Shown: positions 49,028 through 58,961, counted from the first letter of the stretch. The stretch is DNA of 64,000 bases from an uncultured Planctomycetaceae bacterium (GCA_903858815.1 CAIOKE010000173.1:57715-121714), one strand, 5' to 3'. Numbers and translations are program-made. The notes: generated by a model not told the origin, from the sequence alone.

Positions 49028-51922
49028 TCAATTCCCCGCAGCTGCCCCGACAGCTGATACTGCCATCGGATCCGCAATCTCCACGATCACAATCTCAATC
49101 ACATAATTTCCACCACCGCCACCCAGACCACCAGCCATCCCACCACCGGCAAATTCACCACCTGTCGGACCGGCCATTCCCCCCAGAGGTCCACCAGCAG
49201 CACCGCCACCAGCAGCACCACCCACCGTACCCTCGCGGATGATCACATCCATCGACCGACGCATCCCGGTACCGCCCGACTTCCCACCATCCAGCCACGT
49301 CAGACCTCGCGCTTCATCCGAACGCTGCACACCACCCACAGCAGACTTGTAGTGCTTCATCACGTCTTCAGAATCACGAGCCTTCTTTGGTGAAAATGCC
49401 GCACGAGCGTAATACACTCGAGTCTCTGAAATGGAGGCTTCCGCCGGATTCGCCGGGTTCGGACTGACCCGAATCATGCCCGTAAAATCAAACTCCGCAT
49501 TTCGATGCGGTCGAACAGGAAACCCCTTCGCATTCGGCGACAGCTTACTGCCAGGGGCCTGTGACATCGCACGCAGCTGGTCCACATACGACAACACCAT
49601 CTGCTGACTGGACAGTGCCCAGGAATCCATCGCCGACTGACCAGCCTCTTCCTTCGCCGCCTTCGATCGCGGCAATGACTTCAACACCGCCAGCACACCC
49701 GGATCATGAGTCGCCGACAGAAAGAATCCCGCAGTGTTCAGACTGTCCGAACCAGTGCTGTGAATCTTCGAAAAGAAGGCGTACTCCGCCGCTCGCACAG
49801 ACTCAGACGGAAGACTGGCTGCCAGCTTCAGCAAGCCATCCGCCGTGGTCAAATCCCCAGCCTGCTGTAACTGACCAGCCACAGCATCGAAAAACGGCTT
49901 GCTCCACAGCAACGCGCGAGCCTTACCGATCAACGCGTCGTTCAGTGCCGCCAGTCCCACTGGCTGCGCTGGCCCGGTCTGAATGCCAGCTCCCGGCTGA
50001 CCCATGCCAGACTGACCCATACCCGGCAGTCCCATGCCCGGCACACCACCACCACCCAGACTCATTTCACCTCCAGCAGCACCGCCAGCACCACCCATCG
50101 ACAACATCCCCGGGGCACCACTGGCGGGAGTAAACCCGGCCACGCCCGGCATCGACGGAGCACCGCCGCCACCGCCCATCGACAGCATTCCCGGGGCACC
50201 ACTGACGGGACCGGCACCAGCCACACCCGGCATCGATGGCATGTTCGGCATCCCAGGCATCGAACCTCGCATCCCCGACATGCTGTTCATGCCGCCAGCC
50301 ATGCCAGCCATGCCACCAGCCATACCCTCCATACCACCCGGCATGCCTCCCATTGCTCCCATTGCTCCCATGCCACCCGCAGAACCACCAGACATGTCCA
50401 GCAGCAGACCAGCGGCCGGCGACAATCCCGTCAACTTATCCAATGAACGCCCGGAGATTTCAGCCATCGTGGAAAGACAGCTGACACGACTTTCCGCCGG
50501 AAGTGGCGCTGTACCATCCACAATCGCCAGAATCACCTCGCTGACCTGCTGCGGATCTGCATCCAGATTCTTCAGCAGCGACACCGTCACGATTTCCGCA
50601 TTCTCTTCAATCGATACGGGACTCTTCGCAGAACCCGACACAATCGCAAACAGAGACTGCCACGCTTCTTCTGAACCATTCTGAATCAAACCGTCGGCGA
50701 CCGCACTGACCAGCTCACGAGCCATAGAAGCCACAGGGGCGGCAGGAGCCTGCCCGCCAGCTCCGCTGAACAAGTCACCGCCCGGCATTTCGCCGCCACC
50801 CGAAAGTCCACCACCCATACCCGGAGGCATCCCCGGCATACCCGGCATGATCCCGTCGCCAGGCGGCATTCCCGGAGCCCCCGGCATCACGCCGTCACCC
50901 GGAGGACCACCGGCGGCACCACCACCAGCGGCAGCACCAAAATTGCCCAGCTGACCCGGAACTTTACCACGCATCGAACCCACAGCCGGCATCGACTGCC
51001 ACGCCGTCGCATACTCAGCCAGCATCGCTCCAATGGAATCTACCGGCGGACGACGACGCAGACTGGACTGCGGAGGTGCCAGTCCCGGAGGAGCGGAAAA
51101 GGCCCCGCCCGATGATGGTACACCGCCACCCGGAGGAGCACTGGAGTTGGGCTGCCCACCACCGCCCGCAGCAGCACCCGCTGACGTTTCGGAGAGTCCC
51201 GGAGGACCACCGCTACCCATCGCACCATAACCGCCCGCACCAGGATACCCCGAACCGCCTGCAGCCGACGAACCACCCATCATACCGGGCATCCCACCCG
51301 GGGCCATACCCTGCATGCCCGGATAGCCACCACCAGCCATACCGGCAGGTGCAGCCGCCGGCGTCGGCGGTGGTTCTGTGCTGACGGCCAGCAGCTCCAT
51401 CAACAATGCTGCCACGGCCGGATCACCCGGCTTCGACTGCACTCGCTGCTCAATCGCCTTGAATACTCGCCGATCTGACTCACGCACAGCATTCTTCAGA
51501 TCATCGTCTGACCACTTCGAAACGTCGGCATCGCGAGCAGGCAGAGACGCTGCCCCGGGCATCTGAAAACCGCCGGGTGCACCAGCCGCTCCCGCAACAC
51601 CATCACCCATGGGCATGCCAGAACCAGCAGCAGCACCACCAACCGTCATTTCGCCTGGAGGACCACCATTGAACCCACCCATCGGCATGCCACCGGGAGG
51701 TCCGGAGGGGGCACCACCAGCGTCTGCACCACCCGCTGCCGACGATTCACCACCCTCTGACGGCGGCGCCATCGCCATTCCACCACCGGATGCACCACCG
51801 GAATCCGCCGCAGCAGCCCCCGCCCCGCCACCCGCATCAGCCGCTGGCTCATCGCCACCACCGCAGCCAGACAGCAACGTTCCCGTCAACAGCAGCAACA
51901 CGGCCGCCAGACGACGAAACAT
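49028..51922 (-). CDS. Gly/Met/Pro-rich low-complexity lipoprotein
   Basis: From ATG 51922 the product has 964 residues. The N-terminus MFRRLAAVLLLLTGTLLSGC is a lipoprotein signal with lipobox LSGC. Large parts (about 21-140, 215-420 and 560-700) are Gly, Met, Pro, Ala and Ser with GMPG and GGxP patterns, including a near-perfect 27-residue repeat (DNA period 81, around 50094 and 50175). Folded-looking segments lie between: about 160-200, 440-560 and 700-930, the last with MRELVSAVADGL-type helices and VRPHRNAEFDFTGMIRVSPNP. I recognise no family. It may be a surface or matrix protein. The frame extends to 52126, without support for an earlier start. Confidence 0.8.
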   Translation of the reverse strand: MFRRLAAVLLLLTGTLLSGCGGGDEPAADAGGGAGAAAADSGGASGGGMAMAPPSEGGESSAAGGADAGGAPSGPPGGMPMGGFNGGPPGEMTVGGAAAGSGMPMGDGVAGAAGAPGGFQMPGAASLPARDADVSKWSDDDLKNAVRESDRRVFKAIEQRVQSKPGDPAVAALLMELLAVSTEPPPTPAAAPAGMAGGGYPGMQGMAPGGMPGMMGGSSAAGGSGYPGAGGYGAMGSGGPPGLSETSAGAAAGGGGQPNSSAPPGGGVPSSGGAFSAPPGLAPPQSSLRRRPPVDSIGAMLAEYATAWQSMPAVGSMRGKVPGQLGNFGAAAGGGAAGGPPGDGVMPGAPGMPPGDGIMPGMPGMPPGMGGGLSGGGEMPGGDLFSGAGGQAPAAPVASMARELVSAVADGLIQNGSEEAWQSLFAIVSGSAKSPVSIEENAEIVTVSLLKNLDADPQQVSEVILAIVDGTAPLPAESRVSCLSTMAEISGRSLDKLTGLSPAAGLLLDMSGGSAGGMGAMGAMGGMPGGMEGMAGGMAGMAGGMNSMSGMRGSMPGMPNMPSMPGVAGAGPVSGAPGMLSMGGGGGAPSMPGVAGFTPASGAPGMLSMGGAGGAAGGEMSLGGGGVPGMGLPGMGQSGMGQPGAGIQTGPAQPVGLAALNDALIGKARALLWSKPFFDAVAGQLQQAGDLTTADGLLKLAASLPSESVRAAEYAFFSKIHSTGSDSLNTAGFFLSATHDPGVLAVLKSLPRSKAAKEEAGQSAMDSWALSSQQMVLSYVDQLRAMSQAPGSKLSPNAKGFPVRPHRNAEFDFTGMIRVSPNPANPAEASISETRVYYARAAFSPKKARDSEDVMKHYKSAVGGVQRSDEARGLTWLDGGKSGGTGMRRSMDVIIREGTVGGAAGGGAAGGPLGGMAGPTGGEFAGGGMAGGLGGGGGNYVIEIVIVEIADPMAVSAVGAAAGN
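50094..50256 (-). repeat. 81-bp tandem repeat inside the low-complexity lipoprotein gene
   Basis: Two near-identical units start at about 50094 and 50175 on the plus strand ('CCCATCGACARCATYCCCGG') and encode a 27-residue repeat (SMPGVAG...SGAPGMLSMGG). Confidence 0.7.
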
Positions 51923-52303
51923 GGTTCGATTGGAACAAAAACACGACGGCGATGGGCGATACGGAGGCACCTTGAGAATCTCCGAAAACAAACGTCGAAC
52001 CCGGACAGGACACCCTGGCAGGACATACCACGGCCGGAATTTGCAGAATCTGCACCTGATATCACCCTGCAACTTACGATTCAGACCGCCCGGTTGCAAG
52101 CTGGGAAAGCAGTTTGAGAGGGCCAATTTCCGGCGGAACTGTCCAAATCAGCGATCAGGCAACCCAGAACACCTGCCTGTTTCCCGCTCGCAGCTCTGTT
52201 CGAAATCCGGAATTCCACCCGATTCCCCCGAAAATGCCTCCTGACTGACACCGTTTTCGTCGTAACATCTGACAGTGACCGATCGTTTCCCGGACTGTTT
52301 CGA
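51923..52303. other. Divergent intergenic region
   Basis: These 381 bases separate the lipoprotein start (minus) from the small secreted protein (plus). I see no RNA gene, repeat or clear promoter pair here. Confidence 0.4.
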
Positions 52304-52816
52304 ATGCTGCGATTTCTGAAAATTTCCTGCATTCTGACGTGGATCACGGTACTTGCCGCGATGCTGCCTCTGACGGTCTGCGCTCGGGCAACCGCCGGCT
52401 GCGGCGATTACCTGCACACACGGTTCGGTCCTCCCACTCACATCCGGCTCACGATGCCACTGCTGCCGGCACACACGGCCATTGAATTCGTGCAGGTCGC
52501 TCAGCGTGGCCAGACAGGGGCCGCGCCGACAGCCACCTCAGCAGATCAGTACTCCCAGCATTTACCACCGATTTCCGTTCCCGGTCGACTGTGCCTGAAT
52601 GGCGAATGTCGGCAGTCCGGAACGCCCCTGCTGCCGCTCCCGCGACCACTGCTGGCCCGCCCAGCATCAGTTCAGGCGGTCCTGCTGCGTACCGGGCAGA
52701 CGGATGCTCCGGTCGTCCCTCAGCGACTGGCTCAACACAACACCACTGCTGCCGCCTCGGGTGGATACCCGCTGCAGATTGAATACCCTCCGGAAGTCAT
52801 GACTCAGTTCAGCTGA
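52304..52816 (+). CDS. Small secreted protein of unknown function
   Basis: The product has 170 residues. A hydrophobic N-terminus (about residues 4-25, MLRFLKISCILTWITVLAAMLPL) predicts export or anchoring. Pairs of Cys residues (CARATAGCG and CLNGECRQSG) suggest disulfides or metal binding, and the rest is Pro/Ala/Thr-rich. I recognise no family. It ends 163 bases before the pentahaem cytochrome gene and may be expressed with it. No ribosome-binding site is evident at ATG 52304, so the start is uncertain. Confidence 0.6.
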   Translation: MLRFLKISCILTWITVLAAMLPLTVCARATAGCGDYLHTRFGPPTHIRLTMPLLPAHTAIEFVQVAQRGQTGAAPTATSADQYSQHLPPISVPGRLCLNGECRQSGTPLLPLPRPLLARPASVQAVLLRTGQTDAPVVPQRLAQHNTTAAASGGYPLQIEYPPEVMTQFS

Positions 52817-52979
52817 ACTACGACACAGATCACGCTGGTGATCGACGCCCGCTGCTGAGACCGTTCCTGCGACAGCCCGTTGCGAAATCTGCTTCTGATT
52901 TCCGGCCGCTGCGCACCACACAACGCTCGCAGCCTTCTGTCTGCTGCTGACCTCTTCTCCGGATTTCAGGGATCGTGCC

Positions 52980-55853
52980 ATGGCCGTCGCAACTGCCGAG
53001 AGTCGAAGCGAAAAACGCATTGTCAAAAAGGCAATCGGACCTCGACTCAGAATTGTCTTCTTTGTGGTCCTCGCGCTGCTGGCCATGATCGGTGCCAACA
53101 GCCTGTATCTGGCCGGAGTCAAATTTCTGGAGTTCTGGACGAAGCAGACCTATCAGGACTACTTCTACCAGTGGATGTTCCTTGTTCACATCGTCCTCGG
53201 CTTGCTCATCGTTGCTCCCTTTCTCGTGTTTGGCATCATTCATATGCGGAACACAAAGGATCGGAAGATTCGCCGCACGGTGATGATCGGCTATGCACTG
53301 TTTGCCGTCTGCCTTGCCGTACTTGGCTCAGGACTGCTGCTGTTTCGCAGTTTCGTCGATCTGAAACATCCGGCCGTTCGAGCGCTGGTGTACTGGCTGC
53401 ACGTCGGAGCTCCCGTGGTCGGCGGCTGGCTGTACTGGATGCATCGCCTCGTCGGACCGAAAATCCGCTGGCGTTCCGGCTTCGCCTGGGTCGGCGTCGC
53501 AGCCGCCACCGCCGCCGGCATGATCTGGTGGCAGTCCACCGACCCGCGGGAATGGAATGTCGTCGGACCAGCCTCAGGGGAACAGTACTACTTCCCCTCA
53601 CTTGCTCACACGTCCACGGGGAATTTCATCTCCGCCAAAACTCTGCAGATGGACGACTACTGCCGCAAGTGTCACCAGGATGCTCACGACGACTGGGTCG
53701 CCAGTGCCCACCACTTCAGTTCATTCAACAATCCGGCCTATCTTGCCAGTGTCGCTGAAACTCGCGAAGTCAGCCTCAAACGCGATGGCAACGTGCAGGG
53801 CTCAAGATTCTGCGCCGGATGCCACGACCCGGTCCCGTTTTTCAGCGGGGCCTTCGATGATCCGCAGTTCGACATGCTGAATCACCCGACCTCACAGGCC
53901 GGCATCACCTGCACCGTTTGCCACGCGATTACCCATATTAACAGCAATCTGGGCAACGCCGACTACACAATTGAAGAGCCGGTGCACTACCCATTCGCCG
54001 GCAGTGATAATGCCGTGCTGCAGTGGATCAACAATCAACTTGTGAAGGCCAATCCGTCATTCCATAAAAAGACATTCCTCAAGCCACTGCACCAGTCCGC
54101 AGAATTCTGCGGTGCCTGTCACAAAGTGCACCTGCCCTTCGCACTCAACCACTACAAGGAATGGCTGCGCGGGCAGAATCACTACGACAGCTGGCTGCTC
54201 AGCGGTGTCTCAGGACACGGTGCCCGCAGCTTCTACTACCCCGAGACGGCACAGACGGACTGCAACGGCTGCCACATGCCACTGAAGGAGTCCAGTGATT
54301 TCGGGGCACGCCTGCTGGATGATTCCGGCAAGCTGAAAACGCACGATCACTTCTTCCCGTCCGCCAATTCCGCCATGAACTGGATGACAGGCAACGAGCG
54401 ATACATCGAACGTCACAAAGCGATGCTGAAAGGCACGATGCGAGTTGACGTGTTTGGTGTCCGCGAAGGCGGGACGCTGGAAGGTCAGCTGACCGCCCCG
54501 CTCAGACCACAGGTACCGGCCCTGAAACCCGGAGCCTCATATCTGCTGGAAACTGTCATTCGAACGCTGAAGGTCGGACACCACTTCACTCAGGGCACCA
54601 CCGACTCCAATGAAGTCTGGCTGGAAGTCACACTCCAAAGCGGCGATCGCAGTCTGGGTGCCAGTGGGCTGATGGGCCCTGACGGCTCGGTCGACGAGTG
54701 GTCACATTTCGTCAATAACTTCATGCTGGATAAAAACGGCAACCGCATTGACCGTCGCAACGCACAGGACATCTTCGTGCCACTGTACCAGCACCAGATT
54801 CCACCAGGTTCAGGCCAGACGGTGCACTACAGTTTCCGGCTTCCGGAGGACATTTCCGAACCGCTGCAGGTCAAAGTCCGCCTGCTGTATCGCAAATTCG
54901 ACTCCACGTACATGCAGTATGTGGATCAGAAGACGGCAGAACTTGGACGACCGATTCGCGGTCATCAGCCGGGTCAGCCGTGGCGTAACGAGCTGCCGAT
55001 ACTGGTTGTCGCAGAAGACTCCGTCGTCTTCCCGATCGCAGGCGGTGCCGCCGTGGAAAATGCGCCGCGGGAGATTCCCGAATGGCAGCGCTGGAACGAT
55101 TACGGAATCGGTATGCTGCTGAAGGGTAAGGCCGAGCTGCGTCAGGCCATGGAAGCCTTCCGCCGTGTCGAAGAGCTCGGACGTTTCGACGGACCTCTGA
55201 ACCTCGCTCGAGCACTTGTGGAGGAAGCCGGTCCGGGACAACTGGACGAAGCGGCCACCGCTCTGCAACGAGCCGCCGCACACAGCGATCCCGCCGCACC
55301 GCCCTGGACCGTCGCATGGCTCAGTGGAGTCATCAATCGGCAGCAGGGACGGCTGGCAGATGCAGAAACCAATTTCCGACAGGTCACCGAAGAACGCACG
55401 GAAGAAATGGTTCGTCGCAAGTTCGACTTCAGTCGGGACTATATTGTTCTGAATCTGCTGGGACAGACGATCTTTGACCGAGCTCAGCAGATCCGTGGCA
55501 GCGATGATGCTGCGAAGGAAAAACGGCTTGCTCGGCTGCAGGAGGCTGTGGAAGTGTTCCGCCGTACGCTGCAGATCGACAGCGAAAATGTCGACGCCCA
55601 CTACAACCTTGCACAACTGTACCAGCAGCTGGGTTCTGCAGAACAGGCTGCCGTGCACCAGCAGGCGCATGAAAAATACAGGATCGATGATACAGCTCGC
55701 GGGGAAGCTGTGGCAGCCGCTCGTCGAAAATATCCCGCTGCCGACTTCGCAGCGGAACCGCTTGTCGTTTACGATCTGCAGCGTAGTCAACAGACTCAGC
55801 AGCAGGCCGCTGATGCTCAGCCTGTGACACCCGATGGCAGTGCCGAGGAGTAG
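52980..55853 (+). CDS. Membrane multihaem cytochrome c with C-terminal TPR domain
   Basis: The product has 957 residues. The first 185 hold four to five membrane helices with His70, His88, His141 and His155 in or near helices 2 and 4, a possible b-type haem site (inference). A cytochrome c554-like domain follows with five CxxCH motifs: CRKCH 228, CAGCH 278, CTVCH 311, CGACH 377 and CNGCH 428. A beta region spans about 450-690 and TPR repeats about 700-930. It probably moves electrons from the membrane quinone pool to the periplasm. AGGGA precedes the ATG. The CRTAC1 gene starts 7 bases after the stop, so the pair is an operon. Confidence 0.9.
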   Translation: MAVATAESRSEKRIVKKAIGPRLRIVFFVVLALLAMIGANSLYLAGVKFLEFWTKQTYQDYFYQWMFLVHIVLGLLIVAPFLVFGIIHMRNTKDRKIRRTVMIGYALFAVCLAVLGSGLLLFRSFVDLKHPAVRALVYWLHVGAPVVGGWLYWMHRLVGPKIRWRSGFAWVGVAAATAAGMIWWQSTDPREWNVVGPASGEQYYFPSLAHTSTGNFISAKTLQMDDYCRKCHQDAHDDWVASAHHFSSFNNPAYLASVAETREVSLKRDGNVQGSRFCAGCHDPVPFFSGAFDDPQFDMLNHPTSQAGITCTVCHAITHINSNLGNADYTIEEPVHYPFAGSDNAVLQWINNQLVKANPSFHKKTFLKPLHQSAEFCGACHKVHLPFALNHYKEWLRGQNHYDSWLLSGVSGHGARSFYYPETAQTDCNGCHMPLKESSDFGARLLDDSGKLKTHDHFFPSANSAMNWMTGNERYIERHKAMLKGTMRVDVFGVREGGTLEGQLTAPLRPQVPALKPGASYLLETVIRTLKVGHHFTQGTTDSNEVWLEVTLQSGDRSLGASGLMGPDGSVDEWSHFVNNFMLDKNGNRIDRRNAQDIFVPLYQHQIPPGSGQTVHYSFRLPEDISEPLQVKVRLLYRKFDSTYMQYVDQKTAELGRPIRGHQPGQPWRNELPILVVAEDSVVFPIAGGAAVENAPREIPEWQRWNDYGIGMLLKGKAELRQAMEAFRRVEELGRFDGPLNLARALVEEAGPGQLDEAATALQRAAAHSDPAAPPWTVAWLSGVINRQQGRLADAETNFRQVTEERTEEMVRRKFDFSRDYIVLNLLGQTIFDRAQQIRGSDDAAKEKRLARLQEAVEVFRRTLQIDSENVDAHYNLAQLYQQLGSAEQAAVHQQAHEKYRIDDTARGEAVAAARRKYPAADFAAEPLVVYDLQRSQQTQQQAADAQPVTPDGSAEE

Positions 55854-55860
55854 TGTACGG

Positions 55861-57738
55861 ATGGCGGACAGCAGACAGCCGGATGTTGAACAGTCAGAAG
55901 AAATTCAGAACGACGAGGTCGTGGGCCGGGCGATTCGCTGGTCACTGGCTGTCTTCGTGCTGCTGGCCACCGCGGCTGCCGGCGTCTGGTGGCTGTCCCG
56001 TCCGGCCCCCGCGCCGGTCGCCGGACCTGCCGCAAAAACGGCACTTCCTGAAGCTCGGTCCGGACCGCGTCTCGAAATCCCCAATATCCCATTTACTGAC
56101 ATCACCACCGCCGCCGGCATCGACTTCATTCATCAGAATGGTGCTGAAGGAGAAAAACTGTTGCCCGAAACCATGGGCGGTGGGGGAGCCTTCTTCGACT
56201 TCGACAATGATGGTGACCAGGATCTGCTGTGCATCAATTCCAGCGTCTGGCCGTGGGCTCGGAACAAACCCGCACAGCCTCCGCTTTCGGCACTCTATGC
56301 CAATGACGGAACCGGTCGCTTTACCAACGTCACAGGCGGCTCCGGACTGGACGTGCCAATGTATGGAAACGGAGTCGCCTGCGGCGATGTGGACAACGAC
56401 GGAGACGTGGACCTGTTCATCAGCTGCCTCGGTGCCAATCACCTCTTCCTGAACTCCGGCAACGGAAAATTTCAGGACATCACGGCACAGGCCGGAGTAG
56501 CGGGTGAAGAGTCCGCGTGGAGCACCAGCTGCGGATTTTTCGACGTCGAAAATGACGGTGACCTCGATCTGTTCGTCTGCAACTACATCCAGTGGGATCG
56601 GGAAACAGATCAGGGCATGAACTTCACACTTGATGGACAGCTGCGAGCCTACGGACGCCCAACAGACTTCAAAGGTGCGTTTCCCGTGCTGTATCTGAAC
56701 GATGGCAAAGCCGGCTTCAGGGATGCCTCAGTGGATCTTGGAATTCAGGTCCGTGATCCAAACACCGGAGCTCCGCTGTCCAAGTCTCTGGGTGTCACCT
56801 TCCCCGACCTGAATGCCGATGGACGCCCGGATATCATGGTGGCCAACGATACCGTGCAGAATCTGCTGTTCCTCAGTCAGCCAGGCGGCGGATTTCAGGA
56901 AGTGGCTGCAGGATCCGGAGTCGCCTTTGACAATGCCGGGGCTGCCCGCGGAGCCATGGGACTGGACTTTGCCAGCTTTCGAAACTCGCCCGCTGTCGGA
57001 ATCGCCATCGGCAACTTCGCCACGGAAATGACCGCGCTGTATGTCTGCCAGAATCCTGGCATGACCATGCCGGTGTTCCGGGATGAGGCCGTTTCCAATG
57101 GGATCGGCCCCGTCACTCGAACGGATTTGAAATTCGGAGTTCTGTTTGTGGACGCTGATCTCGACGGACGACTGGATCTGTTCGAAAACAACGGACACCT
57201 TGAAGCCGACATCAGCATTGTGCAGTCCAGTCAGCGGTACGAACAGCCCCCGCATCTGCTGTGGAACTGTGGACCAGAGGAAGAAACAGAATTCGTGATG
57301 CTGGGCGAACAGAAGACGAGTGCCGATTTTGCTCGCCGCATGGTGGGGCGTGGAGCGACGATGGCCGACATTGATGGCGACGGAGATCTGGATCTCGCCC
57401 TGTTTGCCTCAGGTGCCCGCCCCCGACTGCTGCGCAATGATCAGCAACTGGGACATCACTGGCTGCGCATTCGTCTGCAGGGCAAAACAGTCAATCGGGA
57501 CGCCATCGGAACGCAGGTTGAACTGGTGCTGGCGGACGGCACTCGACAGTTCCGCACCGTGATGCCCACCCGCAGCTATCAGTCTCAGGTGGAACTGCCC
57601 GTCTCGTTCGGCCTTGGCAACCACACGAACGTTCAGGAGCTGCGAATCACGTGGCCCGGCGGCCAGCAGCAGACACTGATCCCCGACGGCATCGACCGAA
57701 TCGTGGACATTGTCCAGGCCGACACTCAGAACAAGTAA
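55861..57738 (+). CDS. CRTAC1 family protein (FG-GAP propeller, ASPIC/UnbV)
   Basis: From ATG 55861 the product has 625 residues: one membrane helix (about 22-40, WSLAVFVLLATAAAGVWW), then an FG-GAP/VCBS beta-propeller with at least six calcium loops (DFDNDGDQD, DVDNDGDVD, DVENDGDLD, DLNADGRPD, DADLDGRLD, DIDGDGDLD) and a C-terminal ASPIC/UnbV domain (VELVLADGTRQFR, LRITWPGGQQQTL). The family is common in planctomycetes and its biochemical role is unknown. GAGGAG upstream and the 7-base gap from the cytochrome gene support this start; ATG 55834 would overlap that gene. Likely partner of the cytochrome. Confidence 0.92.
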   Translation: MADSRQPDVEQSEEIQNDEVVGRAIRWSLAVFVLLATAAAGVWWLSRPAPAPVAGPAAKTALPEARSGPRLEIPNIPFTDITTAAGIDFIHQNGAEGEKLLPETMGGGGAFFDFDNDGDQDLLCINSSVWPWARNKPAQPPLSALYANDGTGRFTNVTGGSGLDVPMYGNGVACGDVDNDGDVDLFISCLGANHLFLNSGNGKFQDITAQAGVAGEESAWSTSCGFFDVENDGDLDLFVCNYIQWDRETDQGMNFTLDGQLRAYGRPTDFKGAFPVLYLNDGKAGFRDASVDLGIQVRDPNTGAPLSKSLGVTFPDLNADGRPDIMVANDTVQNLLFLSQPGGGFQEVAAGSGVAFDNAGAARGAMGLDFASFRNSPAVGIAIGNFATEMTALYVCQNPGMTMPVFRDEAVSNGIGPVTRTDLKFGVLFVDADLDGRLDLFENNGHLEADISIVQSSQRYEQPPHLLWNCGPEEETEFVMLGEQKTSADFARRMVGRGATMADIDGDGDLDLALFASGARPRLLRNDQQLGHHWLRIRLQGKTVNRDAIGTQVELVLADGTRQFRTVMPTRSYQSQVELPVSFGLGNHTNVQELRITWPGGQQQTLIPDGIDRIVDIVQADTQNK

Positions 57739-57780
57739 ATCAGGACCTGCGACGCCCCATCGGTCAGCCAACCCATCGGG

Positions 57781-57814
57781 CCCCCCCGTGCCCCCCGTGC
57801 CCCCCGGCCCCCCC
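57781..57814. repeat. Four C-runs, G-quadruplex-capable on the minus strand
   Basis: C runs at 57781-57787, 57791-57796, 57800-57805 and 57808-57814 are separated by two or three bases. The tract begins 43 bases after the CRTAC1 stop codon. Confidence 0.85.
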
Positions 57815-57833
57815 GGGACCTCCCGGGACCTTC

Positions 57834-58023
57834 CGGGACCTCCGAGCACCAGCTCGGAGACACTGATCCACCGACCTCCGGCTCGGCGGCAGCCTCTCCC
57901 TTCCAAGCGTACCACGTCATGCCCCTTCGGGAGGGCGAAGCTCCTGCTGAGCCGAACCGTACGCGAAACGCATCAGACCCGCGGCTCGGCGGGAGCCTCG
58001 CCCTCCCAGGCGTACCACGTCAC
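57834..58023. repeat. Cluster of three GGAGGGCGAGGCTCC-type elements
   Basis: Copies at 57877-57904 (direct), 57928-57955 (inverted) and 57982-58008 (direct). The direct copies are each followed by 'GCGTACCACGTCA' (57907-57919 and 58010-58022). The first is preceded by a 50-base stretch ('CCTCCGAGCACCAGCTCGGAG...') that recurs at 59393. Confidence 0.8.
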
Positions 58024-58251
58024 ACCCGGGAACCACTTGTCCCAACCGGAAACTCATCAATAGCATGCCCTCGCAGTCGTGACCGTTCGTAACTCTGTCA
58101 TCCACGAGGAGCGAACCTGAGTGTGAATTCCGGGGCCGATCGGTTGACAGTCAGTCTCCGCCTGAATTAGTCTTTTTTTTCCAACGACAAATTCGTCACT
58201 GCAGGTACACCGTAACACCTGCCGCCGTGCGGTATTTTCCAGGATCTGATC

Positions 58252-58767
58252 ATGATTGACGTGGCTGACCAGCACATGCGTGACAACAACCCTGAGGCTG
58301 CCCTCAAAGCCTACCAGGATGCGTGGCCAAAGGTCGTGCGACAGCTGAACAAAAAACAACAAGTCTGGCTCCTGCTCTCTATTGCAAACGCTGCAGTGCG
58401 ATGCGGTAACTTTGAAGAGGCCTTTGAAGCCCTTGCTGCCCTGCCTGAGGGTTTTTCTGATTCAGAGATTGTTCTTGGTAACCCCTTGTTTCATCTGCTC
58501 GTCGGATTGTCGTTCCATGGGCTTGAGGAGAACCCGGAGGAAGAGATCGAAAATTTCTCGCGAGCACTGATCTGTGGTGGCCCCGAAATCTTTGCCGGGG
58601 AAGCCCCCATACATCTGCAGCAGACTCTTCAGGTTCTGGAACCGCCCGCTGAAACTGCAACATGGGAAGGCTATACGGGTTGTTCGCGTGATCTGCTGAA
58701 TGACGCAACCGGCTATCTTCGCGAACTGCTGACTGCAAAATTCGGATCAGCCCCACCCTATGCATAA
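58252..58767 (+). CDS. Small TPR-like protein of unknown function
   Basis: The product has 171 residues, soluble, acidic and mostly helical. Two helix-turn-helix units (ALKAYQDAWPKV and ANAAVRCGNFEEAFEAL) look like TPRs, followed by the NPLFHLLVGLSFHGL and ALICGGPEIFAGEAP motifs, which I have seen in small proteins next to polymorphic toxins; an immunity role is only a guess. AGGA seven bases before the ATG supports the start. No toxin gene lies next to it. Confidence 0.65.
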   Translation: MIDVADQHMRDNNPEAALKAYQDAWPKVVRQLNKKQQVWLLLSIANAAVRCGNFEEAFEALAALPEGFSDSEIVLGNPLFHLLVGLSFHGLEENPEEEIENFSRALICGGPEIFAGEAPIHLQQTLQVLEPPAETATWEGYTGCSRDLLNDATGYLRELLTAKFGSAPPYA

Positions 58768-58961
58768 GTCGCAGCAGGGACACGACTGTTGAAACGCCAT
58801 GTATCGTTGGGAATTGGTTCAGGCAGGCATCGCGGGCATCGACTGCGGAACAAAGAATGCCGCTGCATGGGCCATTCGTTCTGACTGAAAAGCTGCAGCA
58901 GCTTGCCGCGTCTATCCGCCTGCACATTCAACACCAGAATCAATCAGTAGGTGACTGTAAA

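Larger units (their letters stand above)
57739..58251. other. Gene-free stretch with C-rich tract and repeats
   Basis: No gene is supported in this 513-base gap. It holds a four-run C tract (57781-57814), three 'cccgggacct'-like tandem units (57814-57842), and three copies of the GGAGGGCGAGGCTCC element, each next to a 'gcgtaccacgtca' tag. A T-run (58170-58180) precedes the next gene. Confidence 0.6.

Noticed and set aside
57409..57915. 168-codon minus-strand frame with Gly/Pro-rich middle
   Set aside because: It is antisense to the CRTAC1 gene and reads through the C-rich tract; the composition reflects the tract.
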